This document shows positions 34,182 through 45,958 of a stretch of DNA of 64,000 nucleotides, in pieces; position 1 is the first letter of the stretch; each line of letters starts with the position of its first letter. Origin of the DNA: Carettochelys insculpta (taxonomy: Eukaryota > Chordata > Testudines > Carettochelyidae); contig NC_134138.1 in NCBI RefSeq assembly GCF_033958435.1, forward strand, positions 22,823,098-22,887,097, written 5' to 3'. The translations under genes were made by a program, and so were the position numbers. The notes under the pieces were generated by a model. That model worked only from the letters and a program-made list of their open reading frames with translations, did not search any database and was not told where the DNA came from.

Positions 34182-34510
34182 CAAGTTGAACCTCTCTAGT
34201 CCAGAACCCCCGGGGCCTGACTGGTGCCAAAAGAGAGACTTTGCCAGATCACAGAAGGGCAATATTTTCTAGCAACATTACTAACACTCCCACTGCTTAC
34301 TGAACCTCTTAGAAGACATTTAGGGGGTAAATTACAGCTAAACAATAGCACAAAACATGGAGAGCCAGGACTGGTGCCTGTACACAAATTTGATGGGACC
34401 ACGGGAAACTTGGCCACATCCATGAGAAACAGTCATCCAGCTAACTAAAATCATGCCGGATTACAGATGTTGCCAGATAACAGTGTGCCAGACTAGAGAG
34501 GTTAAACTTG
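34182..34510. mobile_element. Tc1/mariner-type MITE, second unit
   Basis: Equivalent of 15299-15628, flanked by TA. It is 1 bp shorter because an A run is shorter (CACAAAACATGG). Confidence 0.8.
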
Positions 34511-34831
34511 TACTGTGGGCTGAACGTCTGCAAATGGATGAGCTCGGGGCCCTCTGGCTTCTTGCCCTCACAACACAGGCTCTATTTACTCATGCTCACT
34601 TGCCTCTCCATCTACTGCCTCTCTCCCTTCTTTCATTTCTAGACTCACTGGCATGTCATTTCTAATCATCTGGATTCTCTTTCCTCCAATCCCATCTTAG
34701 ACATTTCCCAACCAGTTTCCCCTCCTACGTGCTCTGAGAAAACAGTTCTTGCCAAAAAATCTCTGAAGACTCTCCCTTCCTATAGCTCGGAACCAGTACT
34801 TCAGCCCCATCCTCCTTGAAATTTTGCTCTC

Positions 34832-35152
34832 CCTTTGGCTTCCACGACTTGGTCTTCACATGATTCTCCTCCTAGCTCTATTATTGCTCCTTTGGTGTTT
34901 TCATCTGAGCACTGCCCTCATCGCCTTCCTTCTGTGGGAGCTTCACTGAGCCCCTCTCTCATCTTTCGGGGACTCTCACCCACCAACAAATTCCACTTCT
35001 CTTGCTTGGCTGATGACCCGCAGCTCCACCTTGCTACTGCAGATCTGTGTCCATTTGTCCAGAGCAAAATTTCTCCAGCACCTCAGCACGGATGTCTAGC
35101 TACCAGCTCAAGTTTATCACAGCTCAAGTTCTCTGACCAAAATACGATCCGT
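34832..35152 (+). pseudogene. L2 reverse-transcriptase remnant, second unit
   Basis: Equivalent of 15950-16270 with the same FHFSCLADDPQLHLATADL reading. Changes include TTTCATGG to TTTCGGGG near 34970. Confidence 0.68.
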
Positions 35153-38022
35153 TGGCAGTGTCTGCAGAGCACCTAACATACTGGAGCTCTGCTACATGAT
35201 GGTGGCCCCTAGGTGGTATGGTCATTCAATTCATAAACATTTATCCAGGTTTGCATGTTGACAACCTTATTGCAGTATCTGATTCCCTGCGTTAGAATCC
35301 CCAAGGCAGTACAAGTCAGTCAGTACGGGATAATGCTACACTGAACTACTGCCACTGAATCACAAGTTACATAACCACAGCTCTTGCTGCACCTAGGAAT
35401 CAATCTACACTGCAAATAGCTACCATGCTGTAAGGTCTAGTTATGACATGACACTACTTCACTGGGTGAAAATTACTGCAGCCCAAGACTAAACCATACG
35501 TAACTGCATAGTGTTACCATTTACAACCATGTTACCTGACACAGTCTTAATGGGGCACCTTTTGATACCCTTCCTGGAAACTGAGGCATGAATGAACAAA
35601 ATATATCCACCAACCCGGTCAAATCATTAGATGTTTCATCCCATGCTTGATGTTACAACTCCACCCATCACCATGAACACAAGGTTCCCAACTGCATGGG
35701 TGTATGGTGTTTTGGCTTTGCTTGCCAGCAGGGCTATCAAACAGTTGGTAGGCTGTACTAATACTGTTCATTCTACTACATAGATGGGACCGATGGCTGT
35801 AACCTGTGTAGCGGGGCTCCATGGATGATGCCATCCCAAAGGGCAATGACACAAGGACACACACCCTCTTTTAGTGCCCATGACAAACAGGTGCTCAGGC
35901 TCTCAGAATGTTCTGACAAAAATCTGGGGCAAAATCCTGGCTCCACCAAACTCCACTGACAGTCACTGATTTCAGTGGAATCAATATTTCAGCCTTGTAC
36001 GCACAGTGTGGGAGGACAGGCCAAGAGAGAAAACAGTGGCAGAGAGAGAATGAGAGTGACTTTGATGGGCTGTGTTAGCTATAAACACCTCCACTGTGTG
36101 TGTTCGAAGCTGTTTACATCGACCATGGTTCCACCTTCAGAACACCTGGCTGGACAGTTACATTTAAAATGCAGCTAAGAGAGGCCTTTCTATTAAGATT
36201 TCCCACTGTTGCATTGCTCCCACGGGAGCTTAGATGTAGTTGGGGCTTCAGGTGGCCACTGCTGTTTTAAGCACAGTGTCATCTTGTGCTTCTCAGAGTT
36301 CAGTAATTAAAATGCAAACGGGCAGCCACCTATACTAGTCTGCACCACTGCGCCCACTGACAGTAACAACACTGTGACGCATGTGAACATCGCCTTAGCA
36401 CCACGCAAACGCAACTTTGCTGAAGCCTCAAAGGAAGGACAGGGCGACAACCTCCCTTCATTCGCAGTTGTCCTCCTGAAGCTATGAGCCAACCCCCGAG
36501 TTCTTCTCCCAGGCTGGGGCGGCCATGCTGCACCCTGCTTATCTCTTCCCATACAAACTGCTCCCCATGTTCCATCTGTATCGGTTCCGCATGTTTTGGC
36601 CATCTCCCTGAATGATGGAAATCCAAGAGCTGCACAAGACCAGCATGTTTCAGCACAAATGGAGGAAGCTGAAACAGCCGTTCTTCCTTTGGCCCCCTCT
36701 CCTCCATTTGAACTTGGTCTGAACTAATGGAGCATTGGAGAGAAAACAGGCGTAACCTATAGCTTTCTTATTAAACCTCTGATGTAAGTGTAAATCTTTT
36801 TAGAGCCTCTTGCCTAAGCAAATACAGGAGCTAGGCCAATTAAGTATTCATCTGTCCTGGGCTGAGCCCCAACATCCTGCAGTTTTGCTGCAGAAAGTGA
36901 ATGAGAGCTCTAGTCAGGAGTGGGTATGAAACCTGATAATAGCGCTGAGCGAAAGCAGTTGTAAACATCCTTCAAAGGTCCCTCACATGTACCCAAACCA
37001 CCTCTTGGGCACAAGCCAGGGACTATCCCAGGCAAATCATCTGAACTTAAGGTAAACTTCCACTGGTCCCTTTGATTGAGGCTTCTCTGAAGAGCACAAG
37101 GAAGCAAGCCCCGTCCTGTGAGAGACGGCCTGCTTCTGCTTGGTTTAACACAAACAACCCCTTATCTTTTAAAGTAACAATACCACCCTCCAGAGACAAG
37201 TTCAAAACCATGTTGATTCGCAATACCATCCACACCACCTGCAGATAAACCAGTATTACAACGACACCTTTGAGGCTCCCGTCAGAAGCTTCAGGACATT
37301 AAAAATGAGACCCCTGCAGCGTTCTCATTAATTTTCCCCGGCTGTGAGCGGAACGAATTTTAAGTGCAGCAGCACGGAGGTGACGTGCGACACATCACCT
37401 TCACATCGGTGCACATAACAGAACGCATGTGGTGGTGGGTGGAGCCAAGGGCTGGGATGTCGCAGTGTGAGGGCTCTGGCTAAGAGAACAGGCTCTGGGG
37501 TAGGATAGGAGATTGGGGCCCAGACTTGGCTGGGCGGCTCCCCACTGGGGGTGTGGGTGGGCTCCTTCCTACAGCTTCAGGCTTTGGGAAGAGGAGTTTT
37601 GGCGGAAGTTAATGGGAAGCTGTGTGGCTGTATAGTTTGGGGGGAACTTAGGTGTTCTGGATATTTCGGAGACTTGGGCATACACTGCTAACTGAAACCA
37701 GAATCCAAAAGATATTACTGACTAGCTCTCCCAGCATCTATGCACAAGGGTTGTCTAAACATGGAAACAGATAAAAATGCAAAGGATGTTCTGATCATTA
37801 TAACTTTTACAAAGTACGAACTCATAAAAATGAACAAATGACAGGGTCTTACATTTACATGGTGCCTTTCTGCCAGAGAAGGCCCACTGCAAGGTGCGTT
37901 ACAGATGATCACCAACGAAATGCAGTCATCTCTAGGGAGGAACAGGAGGACAGCTGTTTAAAAAGGCTTCCTGTAACAGTTTGAGAGGAATAACTTACCT
38001 ACCTGAACGCAAAAGGAAATTA

Positions 38023-38177
38023 ACAGAGAGGTGGCCGCGTTAGTCTGCATTCCAACAAAACACAACAGGAGAAATGTAGCACTTTAAAGACTAACAAAAT
38101 GATTAATTCGGTGATGGGCTTTCATGGGACAGGCCTACTTCATCAGATCAATCTCATTTCCAATACAGACTCTGAAA
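38023..38177 (-). mobile_element. PLE tail, array copy 3
   Basis: Third copy of the tail at 231-385, with the hammerhead-like block at 38110-38155. Confidence 0.8.
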
Positions 38178-39516
38178 GGAAATTGTTCAGCAGGAAGAAA
38201 GTAACTGAACTGAAACTTGGCTAGAACATTGTGTGAGAGCTGGCATAAGATCCTTATATGACCAGGACCTCAGAAGACAGCTTGGGTGGCACAATCTACT
38301 CACACTAGCTGAAACAGACCCCTGACACTACTAATGCCCATTCATGCAGTCAGCACATGATACCGCCTGAGGTGCCTCCCATCCAAGAAGCAATTGTGCT
38401 CTATCCCAGTGGTTCCCAACAGGAGTCCATGAAAAAAAATAAAAGATAAATAAAAATGATCAGAGGAAAACAAGTTTCAAATAAATTGCAAAGCTACGAT
38501 CAATTATTATTTTAAAATTAAATATCTTCCAATAATATTGTTAACTGCTGCCTGAAAATCTATGTTGTGGTGCCTTTGTGCGAGGAAGTGACTGCGGTGG
38601 TTAGAAGCAAACACACATCCGCCATACTTGCTACATGGATCTGTGGCTGAAATCAGGCTCGTTGAAGAGAAAGGAGGCGGATGAGCAGAGAGAAGCATCC
38701 ACAAGTGGAACACCTAAATGTTCATTAAATGGAAAAGGAAATGTAAATAACTAAGTGCACACAGTGGTTAGAACTGGTTTTGATGGGGGTCTGAGAATGG
38801 TTTGCAGAGGATTGGGGGTCAGCACTAGTGAAAAGGTTGGGACCCACTGTTCTGAGGAGAACGCAGCCTGAACAGCTTAGTAAAATAGTCAGGGATGGAC
38901 AACGGTCCCACTTACCACCCCCATACAAATATACCCCAGGTTACCTATCCATGAAGAAGAGTCTAAAGCTGGCTATCTGCTGTTAGTTTAAAAAGGCCTT
39001 CCAGCAAGAAACTGAGGAAAACCACTCCCTTTTCAGAACTCCAGCTTCCTGGATTTAAAAAAAATAAAGTTTTGGGGAGCAGAAATTTTTAAGGGCGCCT
39101 CACAAAATCAAAACTGTTTTCTCATCATGTTTGGTTTATAAATTTGTGGTAAAAAAAAAAATCAAGACAAGACAGATTAAATCCAAACAACTTGTCATCA
39201 TTTTAATAGGCATCAACTGGTAAGCAATGGGGGCGGGAATACAATAAACTTTGTCTTAATCAGCATTCTATCATCTGGAACTCTCAAATAACTGGCATTT
39301 TAACCATCAGTAAATTTCAGTTACATTTTCCATAAGTACAGCATAGTGAAAGTAAACACAAATAAATACAGTATAAGTTTACAGTGTATAATACTATCAT
39401 TGTTGGTAAATAAAGCACTCTGCATACATTTTTGTTTGTTTCTTAACACCTAACCTTGTTTTTCTTTAGTGTTACATATTGCTGCATATAGCCCTCTCTT
39501 ACCCAGAATATTTGAA

Positions 39517-39551
39517 TATCTGGCAGCCCCAGGTCCCGGGGCTGCCAGATA
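39517..39551. other. Perfect 14-bp hairpin, array copy 3
   Basis: Unchanged relative to 1725-1759. Confidence 0.7.
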
Positions 39552-41184
39552 GGAAAGTGAACTGTGTTTGCATAACAAACTTATTTTGTTTTCAGAAAAT
39601 GGTTTATAATTTTAACCCCAAATCAGATGCAAATCTTCACAACTGAAAAGGATTATTCTGATTTTGTTTGGCTGCTAATGAGTATCCAATCTTAATGAAA
39701 ATATTCACTTTTAATTGCCTCAAGGATTCGACTTCAAATGACAGTTAAAACTAATTTCATGTACTAAACGTGCCCTCTAATTCCTCTACTTTTTTTCATT
39801 TTGCAAACACATTTTCTAATTTATTTTAAACAATTTTTATTCCTCTATTTTTAAGAGAAAGACCCACAGAAGACCATGGGAAGCTCACTGACTAAATATT
39901 CTAGGAACATATAAAACTTGGTATACAGAAGACATTGCAAAATATGCACCAAATTGGAAAGAGGGAGCAGAAAAAAAATCACTTTTCCTTACTAGTCACT
40001 TTCATTCCCAGTACTGACACCGACCTTCTGTATGCCCTTGGGCAAGTTACTTCCACTGCCGTGCCTCAGTTTGCCCATCTGTAAAATGGGGTAATGATAC
40101 TGCCCTCCATTGCAAAGCACTTTTAGCTCTACTGATGCAACTTACTATGAAAGAGCTAGGTATTAAATTATAGCAATTGCATAATTAGCTAGGTACACTA
40201 CAAGAGTGCCTTCCACTGAAACATCAAGTACCGTCCACCTTTTCCAGACACGTACAGTGCAAGTAACTTCTGCTTCTGAGTCGGGCAAGCATTACTGCCA
40301 TCAGCTTCCACTGAAGATAAAGGGGGTACTCACATGAGTAAGGGGTAGACCTGCAGGATTATAATGGACATGAAAGATGCGCTGAAGAATATCTTAAAGA
40401 TAACAACCAGTCCTGTAGCACCTGAAATACTAACAAATGTTTTAAGTCATAAGCTTTTGTGACTAATGCCCACTTCTTCAGAGTGAGTTTTCAGATTCAC
40501 GGGTCTTACCTTAAATAAAAGTCTTAGTCTTCAAGGTGCTACAGGACTGTTTGTTATTGGTGAAGCCATAGATTAACAAAGCTATCCCGCTGATACTGTT
40601 AAAGATGTTGAAACAACACAAACAGAGCTCCCTATGCACTGTATTACATGAAACAAAGGAGACCTGAAGGGTTGAGCCAAAGCCCACTAGGGTCAATAGA
40701 CTGAGTGATTTCAGCAAGTACTGAATCATGCCGAAAATCATCAGTGCAGAGAAATTAACAACCACAGCAAGGGAGAACTCTTTGAGTGGAGTCAAATCAA
40801 GGCAGAGACACAGCCCAGCTATGATACAGAAGCTTTATTCAAGGCAAGGGTTTTTCAGACAAACAATGGAGGAAAATGGAGACTTCTAAGTCAAGAAATG
40901 AAACACAGCAGACAAGGCAGCATTTCAGAAAGTTCCTCTGGACCAAAAAAGAAACACTTCTGTCTGTGCCATATTCAGCAGAAGTACAGGTGGGACAAGT
41001 TTACTTGCAAGGCTGGCCAGAGAAAGTGAGCATGAGAGTGACTCATTGGAAATGCTGAAAGATGCACACAGTTGAATATCACAAGCATGAACATGGAAGT
41101 TCACACTATAGGTCTTAATTTTATACAGCACCACAGAGGTATGCTTGGTGCTACAGAAAAAGAGAGAGGTCATTATTTGGATTT

Positions 41185-41389
41185 GGGGGGAGGGGTAGCT
41201 CAGTAGTTTGAGCATTGGCCTGCTGAACCCAGGGTTGTGAGCTCAACCCTCGAGGGGGCCAACAGGGATCTAGGGCAAATAGATTTAAAAAAAAATGTCA
41301 GGAATGGCAATAGGCCCTGCTGTAAGTGCAGGGGACTGTACTCAATGACCTCTGACAGTCCCTTCCAGTTCTATGAGACCGACAGGTAC
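41185..41389 (+). mobile_element. tRNA-derived SINE, array copy 3
   Basis: Third copy of 3396-3600, lying about 320 bp before the array edge, with one base change in the tail (GATAGG to GACAGG). Confidence 0.88.
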
Positions 41390-41861
41390 AGAAGTAGGCC
41401 CCAAAAAGATCTCGGTGCTTCTCCAACACAAAGAGAGCCACAGTCCCTACTGCTGATGCTGGACTGGGAGGCAAGAAAGAAGTAAAGGTCTATGGCCACA
41501 GGACATTCTGGTTTGGCTTATACTGACCATGGGAAGATAAAGGATTCAAAAGACGGGATAGCAGAGGATCAGGCAACTGGTTTCTTGTTCCAGGCAGATC
41601 ATCTTATTACCTCGTCTTAAATTAAGATGTTAATTTATGTTCATGTTATATTAACACCAGGGGAGAGCTGAGGATACCAGTGGAAGGATGGCCCACATGC
41701 AGGAATTCTGAAGATTTGGAGAAGTGTTAGGTTACTTGGCTCACAAAGGATAAAGAAAGTGTGGGAAAGAGGGCATGGAGAACCCACATGGGAAGAGCAG
41801 AAAGGTTTGTAGGACTTCTGGAAGGTGGAGATACAGCAGATGGACAAGAATTAAACTACAG

Positions 41862-42162
41862 CAGTGTTTCTTAAACTATTTTCTGCAGAACAGAGGTGTT
41901 CCATGAACAACTCACAGGTGTACTGTGGTGGCGTACCAACTAGTAAAAATGTGAGGTGCATATATATATTTTCTGTTATTAAAACCAGACACAATGTTAC
42001 CTCTTCACTGCTAGGATACCTGATTAAATTACTTCATTTTGGTTTTGCTGTTTACATTGCTCTTTGGTATTTCTTGGTCTGACAGGCTTTTTGCTGTTTG
42101 TTTTTTTTTAGGAAGATTTTCATAGATGTCCCGTATGGTCTCAAAAAGTTTAAGAAACGGTG
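41862..42162. mobile_element. hAT-like MITE
   Basis: The left end reads CAGTGTTTCTTAAACTATTT and the reverse complement of the right end reads CACCGTTTCTTAAACTTTTT. The flanking 8-mers do not match, so the exact ends or duplication are eroded. About 300 bp, no coding sequence. It lies just outside the array edge. Confidence 0.6.
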
Positions 42163-42234
42163 CTAAAAGATTGAGTTGAGAGTCTGTCTACACTTTAAAT
42201 ACTAGAGAAGCACAGTGCTCCAGGTGGACAACTG

Positions 42235-42630
42235 GGGGTTGTCTACACTTTTTTTTTAAAGGGAAAAACCCCTTTTTTCCCAGAAAAACTCTTTTGCATC
42301 CACACTGCAAAACAAAGCTTGTGATTCCAGAATAACAGGGCATTTAACTCAAAATAGTAACTCCACCAAAACCAATGACTTTCACCGACCCACCCACCCC
42401 CTTTCAATTTCAAAAGTGACTAAGGGTGTACTAAGCAGAGGTAATTACAACTTCACTGGACTCCAGGCAGGTATCCTGCCATTGCTCTTCTTGTAAAACT
42501 GGGCTCTCTAGTGTGAATGCTCCATTTCGAAATGCTCTTGTAGTGTGAACGTTCTTTTCAGAAACAACTTCTTCAACGCGAGAATGTCAAAATAAGTGAT
42601 TACTGAAAAACTCTGCAGTGTAGCCACTGC
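42235..42630. mobile_element. MITE related to 10969-11402
   Basis: It starts near GGGTTGTCTACACTTT and ends near CAGTGTAGCCACTGCC. Internal pieces (CCTTTCAATTTCAAAA, AATAACAGGGCATTT, GTCAAAATAAGTGATTACTG) correspond in order to pieces of 10969-11402. The ends are diverged. Confidence 0.45.
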
Positions 42631-42856
42631 CTCTCTGCAGCGACAGGAGGGGTAAATGCACTTCCCTGAGGGGCAGCACCTGGGCTGAACAGAAGAATTC
42701 TTCCATCAACCTAGTGCTGTCTACTCAGAGACTCAGGTTGGTTTAAATATACCTGGTCCTCAAGGGGTGTGGGTTTATCTGTTTTGCTAGCACATCAGTG
42801 TGGCAAGTAAGTAGCAATGGAGCAGAAGGAGCAGGCTGGGGCAGGTTGGGCTACAC

Positions 42857-43646
42857 CAGGGTTTCCCAATTTATGGGTTGTGATTACATTTGAAAAGGGT
42901 CCTTGTCTGGGCTGGGTGGCTCCACAGGTGGCTCTTCAGAATCCATTCACTCTTCTGAAGTGGTTCTCAACTTCTTAATTGGATTAACAGCTGTCAAGCA
43001 GTTAAGCCAATCAATTAAATTGAGAACCATTTCAGCAGCAGGGCAGAAAATTACATACCTGAGGAGCAGGGCCTGGGTCTGAGGTTGGGAGGGAGAGAGA
43101 GCAGAGCTGATCTGCCCCCTGGCTGCCAGCCTCTGCAGGAGGTAGGGTACCCACAGCATGGTTTCTGCAGGACTCCCCTAGCCCCCTCCAGTCTAAGCGT
43201 GACTCTCCTTTCCTCTGAATGTGATTCTCTTAGCCCAAGTGACGCCTAGCCCTTAAGTGTGACTTCTCAAGCCCCTTCCAGCCCGAGTGACACCTAGCCC
43301 CTCAATCTGACTCCCCTAGCCCCCTCTACCCCTCAAGTGTGACTGCCTGAGCCCCGATTGTGGGGTTTAAGGTGGGGGAGCAGCTTGGGGATGAGTGTCT
43401 TTCCACCACCACAACTCTGACTAGCTATAATAAATGTAGTGTTATTATTTTATTAATATATTTCCCCTGTTCTATGAAATAACATTATGAATACATAAAA
43501 TTGAGGGACACAGTTTTATATTCTTATCTCAGGTGCAAAATTAGCTGGTTACACCCTCCCACTCCCATTTTTGAATTGTCTTGGATCACCAAGTCTTCCT
43601 GAATTGTCAAAATGGGTCCCCACGTGGAAAAGATTGGGAACCGCTG
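42857..43646. mobile_element. hAT element with intact 8-bp target duplication
   Basis: GGCTACAC occurs on both sides (42849-42856 and 43647-43654). The element begins CAGGGTTTCCCAAT and the reverse complement of its end begins CAGCGGTTCCCAAT. It is 790 bp with no transposase frame, so it is non-autonomous. The right half is clearly homologous to 60790-61132, making this and 59960-61132 members of one family. Confidence 0.9.
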
Positions 43647-43654
43647 GGCTACAC

Positions 43655-44287
43655 AAACCAACACTCTGAACTTAGCTGGAAACACCACAATAAAATCTCA
43701 CCATCCCTCTCCTGTTTTTTAAGCTTGTGTCATTTGCATATAACAAACAGGTTAGTTATCATTGCACAATGGAATAAACACAAAATTGGAGACAGAAAGG
43801 GAAGAGAAAACACTAAACCACCACAATAATTCCTGCGTTCTACTTGAATCTGCTTTCATATGAGGAATGAGAAATACAATTGCTGTTACAGTGAGCTTCC
43901 AGTCCAGACGAGTGGGAAATGACAGGTGCAAAGGGGTTACAATTCTGCAGCTTTCTGCTGTTTTCTGCATAATTCCCATTTGCACATAGATCTGATGCCT
44001 TTGGTTCCAAAGAATGACCAAACATAACCAATACACTGCCCCACTGCCAGCCCAGCCCCGCAGAAAAATGCATTCAGCAGCAAAAATGCTAACTCCACCT
44101 CCCATTTGCTCTTCAAAGTTCAAAAGATGCTGACTTCAAAGGCTGTCTCAGACTATTTGGATGCTAATATTATTAAACAAGGGCAAGCTAACACATACAC
44201 ACGCCGCCGGAGTCAAAGTACTTTTCTGGTATCTTGTCTTCCCACCGCATATTTCCTCCATTTAGCCCCAGTCACCAAAGAAATAAC
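43655..44287. other. No recognisable feature before the PLE tail
   Basis: Short overlapping frames on both strands have no recognised similarity. The open frame that runs into the CR1 protein at 44433 begins in this stretch only by chance. Confidence 0.5.
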
Positions 44288-44406
44288 TGTGCATGGGTCT
44301 TTGCCCATGAAAGCTTATGCTCCAAAATATCTGTTAGTATATAATGTGCCACAGGACTTCTTGTTGTTCTCGAAGATACAAACTAACTCGGCTACCTCTC
44401 TGATAC
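44288..44406 (+). mobile_element. PLE tail, 5'-truncated
   Basis: It starts in the hammerhead-like stem II (ATGGG-TCTTTG-CCCAT, then GAAAGCTTATGCTCC), continues with AATATCTGTTAGTATATAATG and GTGCCACAGGACTTCTTG, and ends ACTAACTCGGCTACCTCTCT. The stem II pair at its base is A-T here where other tails have G-C, a compensatory change. Confidence 0.8.
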
Positions 44407-44432
44407 ACAGAATCACAGAACTGGAAGGGACC

Positions 44433-45152
44433 CTATGGCAAATGAAATTTAATGTGGGTAAGTGTAAGGTAACGCATGTTGGAAAAAATAACCCAAATTA
44501 CACGTACTACATGATGGGGTCAAATTTAGCTACGACAGATCAGGAAAGGGATCTTGGAGTTATAGTGGATAGTTCTCTGAAGACATCCACGCAGTGTGCA
44601 GCGGCAGTTAGTAAGGCAAATAGGATGTTAGGAATTATTAAAAAAGGGATCGATAATAAGACAAAAGATATCATACTTCCCCTATATAAAACTATGGTAC
44701 GCCCACATCTTGAGTACTGCGTGCAGATGTGGTCTCCTCACCTCAAAAAAGATATATTGGCATTAGAAAAGGTTCAGAAAAGGGCGACTAAGATGATTAG
44801 GGGCTTGGAACGGGTCCCATATGGGGAGAGGCTAGAGAGACTGGGACTTTTCAGTTTGGAAAACAGGCGATTGAGGGGCGATATGATAGAGGTATATAAA
44901 ATCATGAATGGTGTGGAGAAAGTGAATATAGAAAAATTATTTACCTTTTCCCATAATACAAGAACTAGGGGACACCAAATGAAATTGATGGGTAGTAGGT
45001 TCAAAGCTAATAAAAGGAAATTTTTCTTCACACAGCGCACAGTCAACCTGTGGAACTCCTTGCCCGAGGAGGCTGTGAAGGCCAGGACTCTATTAGGGTT
45101 TAAAAAAGAGCTTGATAAATTTTTGCAGGTTAGGTCCATAAATGGCTATTAG
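44433..45152 (+). pseudogene. CR1 ORF2 protein, C-terminal 240 residues
   Basis: The frame is open from the insertion point to TAG at 45150-45152. It reads [16 protein letters not shown], then [17 protein letters not shown], the C-terminal domain [53 protein letters not shown] and [11 protein letters not shown]. These are the hallmarks of the CR1 ORF2 region after the reverse-transcriptase palm. The polymerase and endonuclease domains are missing through 5' truncation. The uninterrupted frame suggests a comparatively recent insertion. Confidence 0.92.
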
Positions 45153-45343
45153 CCAGGGATAAAGTATGGTGCCCCTAGCCTTCAGAACAAGGGCAGGAGA
45201 TGGATGGCAGGAGATAAATCACTTGATCATTGTCTTCTGTTCTCCTTCTCTGGGGCACCTGGCACTGGCCACCGTCGGCAGATGGGATGCTGGGCTGGAT
45301 GGACCTTTGGTCTGACCCAGTATGGCCGTTCTTATGTTCTTAT
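44433..45343 (+). mobile_element. CR1 LINE 3' part, plus strand, inserted in a CR1
   Basis: A 5'-truncated CR1 ends with the typical TATGGCCGTTCTTATGTTC tail. GACC occurs at both edges (44429-44432 and 45344-45347), a plausible short target duplication inside the host CR1. The 3' untranslated part contains GGGCTGGATGGACCTTTGG. Confidence 0.85.
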
Positions 45344-45958
45344 GACCACAGGAGGTCATCTAGTTCAGCCCCCTGCTTCAAGCAGGATCAACACCCACTA
45401 AGTCATCCCAGCCAGGACTTAAAAACCTCAAGGGATGGAGAATTCACCACCTCTCTAGGCAACGCATTCCAATGCTTCACCACCCGCCTGGTGAAGTAGT
45501 TTTTCCTAATATCTAACCTCTCTCTTCAACTTCAGACTATTACTCCTTGTTCTGCCATCTGACACCACTGAGAACAGTTTCTAACCCTCCTTTTAAGAGC
45601 TCCCCGTCAGGAAGGTGAAGGCTGCTATTAAATCACCTCTAAGTCTTCTCTTTTGTAAACTAAAGAAGCCCAAATCCCTCAGCCTGTCCTCATAGGTCTT
45701 GTGCTCCAGCCCCTTAATCGTTTTGTTGCCCTTCGCTGAACCTGCTCCAGCAAATCCATATCCTTTTTATACTGGGGGGCCCAAAACTGGACACAATATT
45801 CCAGACGTGGCCTCACCAGTGCCAAATAAAGAGGAATAACTACTTCTCTAGATCTGCTCGATATGCTCCTCCTAATGCACCCTAGTATGCCGTTAGGCTA
45901 CAAGGGCACACGGTTTACTCATATCCAGCCTTTCATCCACCATAACCCCTAGGTCCCT

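Larger units (their letters stand above)
1..41713. repeat. Tandem array of an 18.9-kb unit (at least 2.2 copies)
   Basis: The sequence at position 1 recurs at 18911 and again at 37793, in the same orientation and with all internal features in the same order. Differences are sparse single-base changes and small indels, mostly in homopolymers (poly-A near 9000, poly-G near 7772 and 14020). The third copy departs abruptly after 41713. Near identity over about 19 kb, including decayed transposons, means the duplication is far younger than the elements inside it. It could be a true recent tandem duplication or an assembly artefact such as unmerged haplotypes. The left edge is outside the window. 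Confidence 0.97.
22834..41713. repeat. Second complete array unit, ending at the array edge
   Basis: This unit is 18880 bp and is followed by single-copy sequence. Compared with the preceding unit it has one TAA-type MITE neighbour without the 10-bp duplication seen at 11401-11420, a 3-bp loss (AAG) near 40775, shorter poly-G and poly-A runs, and a 1-bp insertion in the plus-strand PLE reverse transcriptase near 24692. These variants can distinguish the copies. Confidence 0.75.

Noticed and set aside
1..41713. CRISPR array, satellite DNA or rDNA repeat
   Set aside because: There are only 2.2 very long units with no short spacer pattern and no rRNA sequence.
44106..44432. N-terminal extension of the CR1 protein
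   Set aside because: The frame is open by chance through a PLE tail and another CR1 end; CR1-like protein begins only at 44433.
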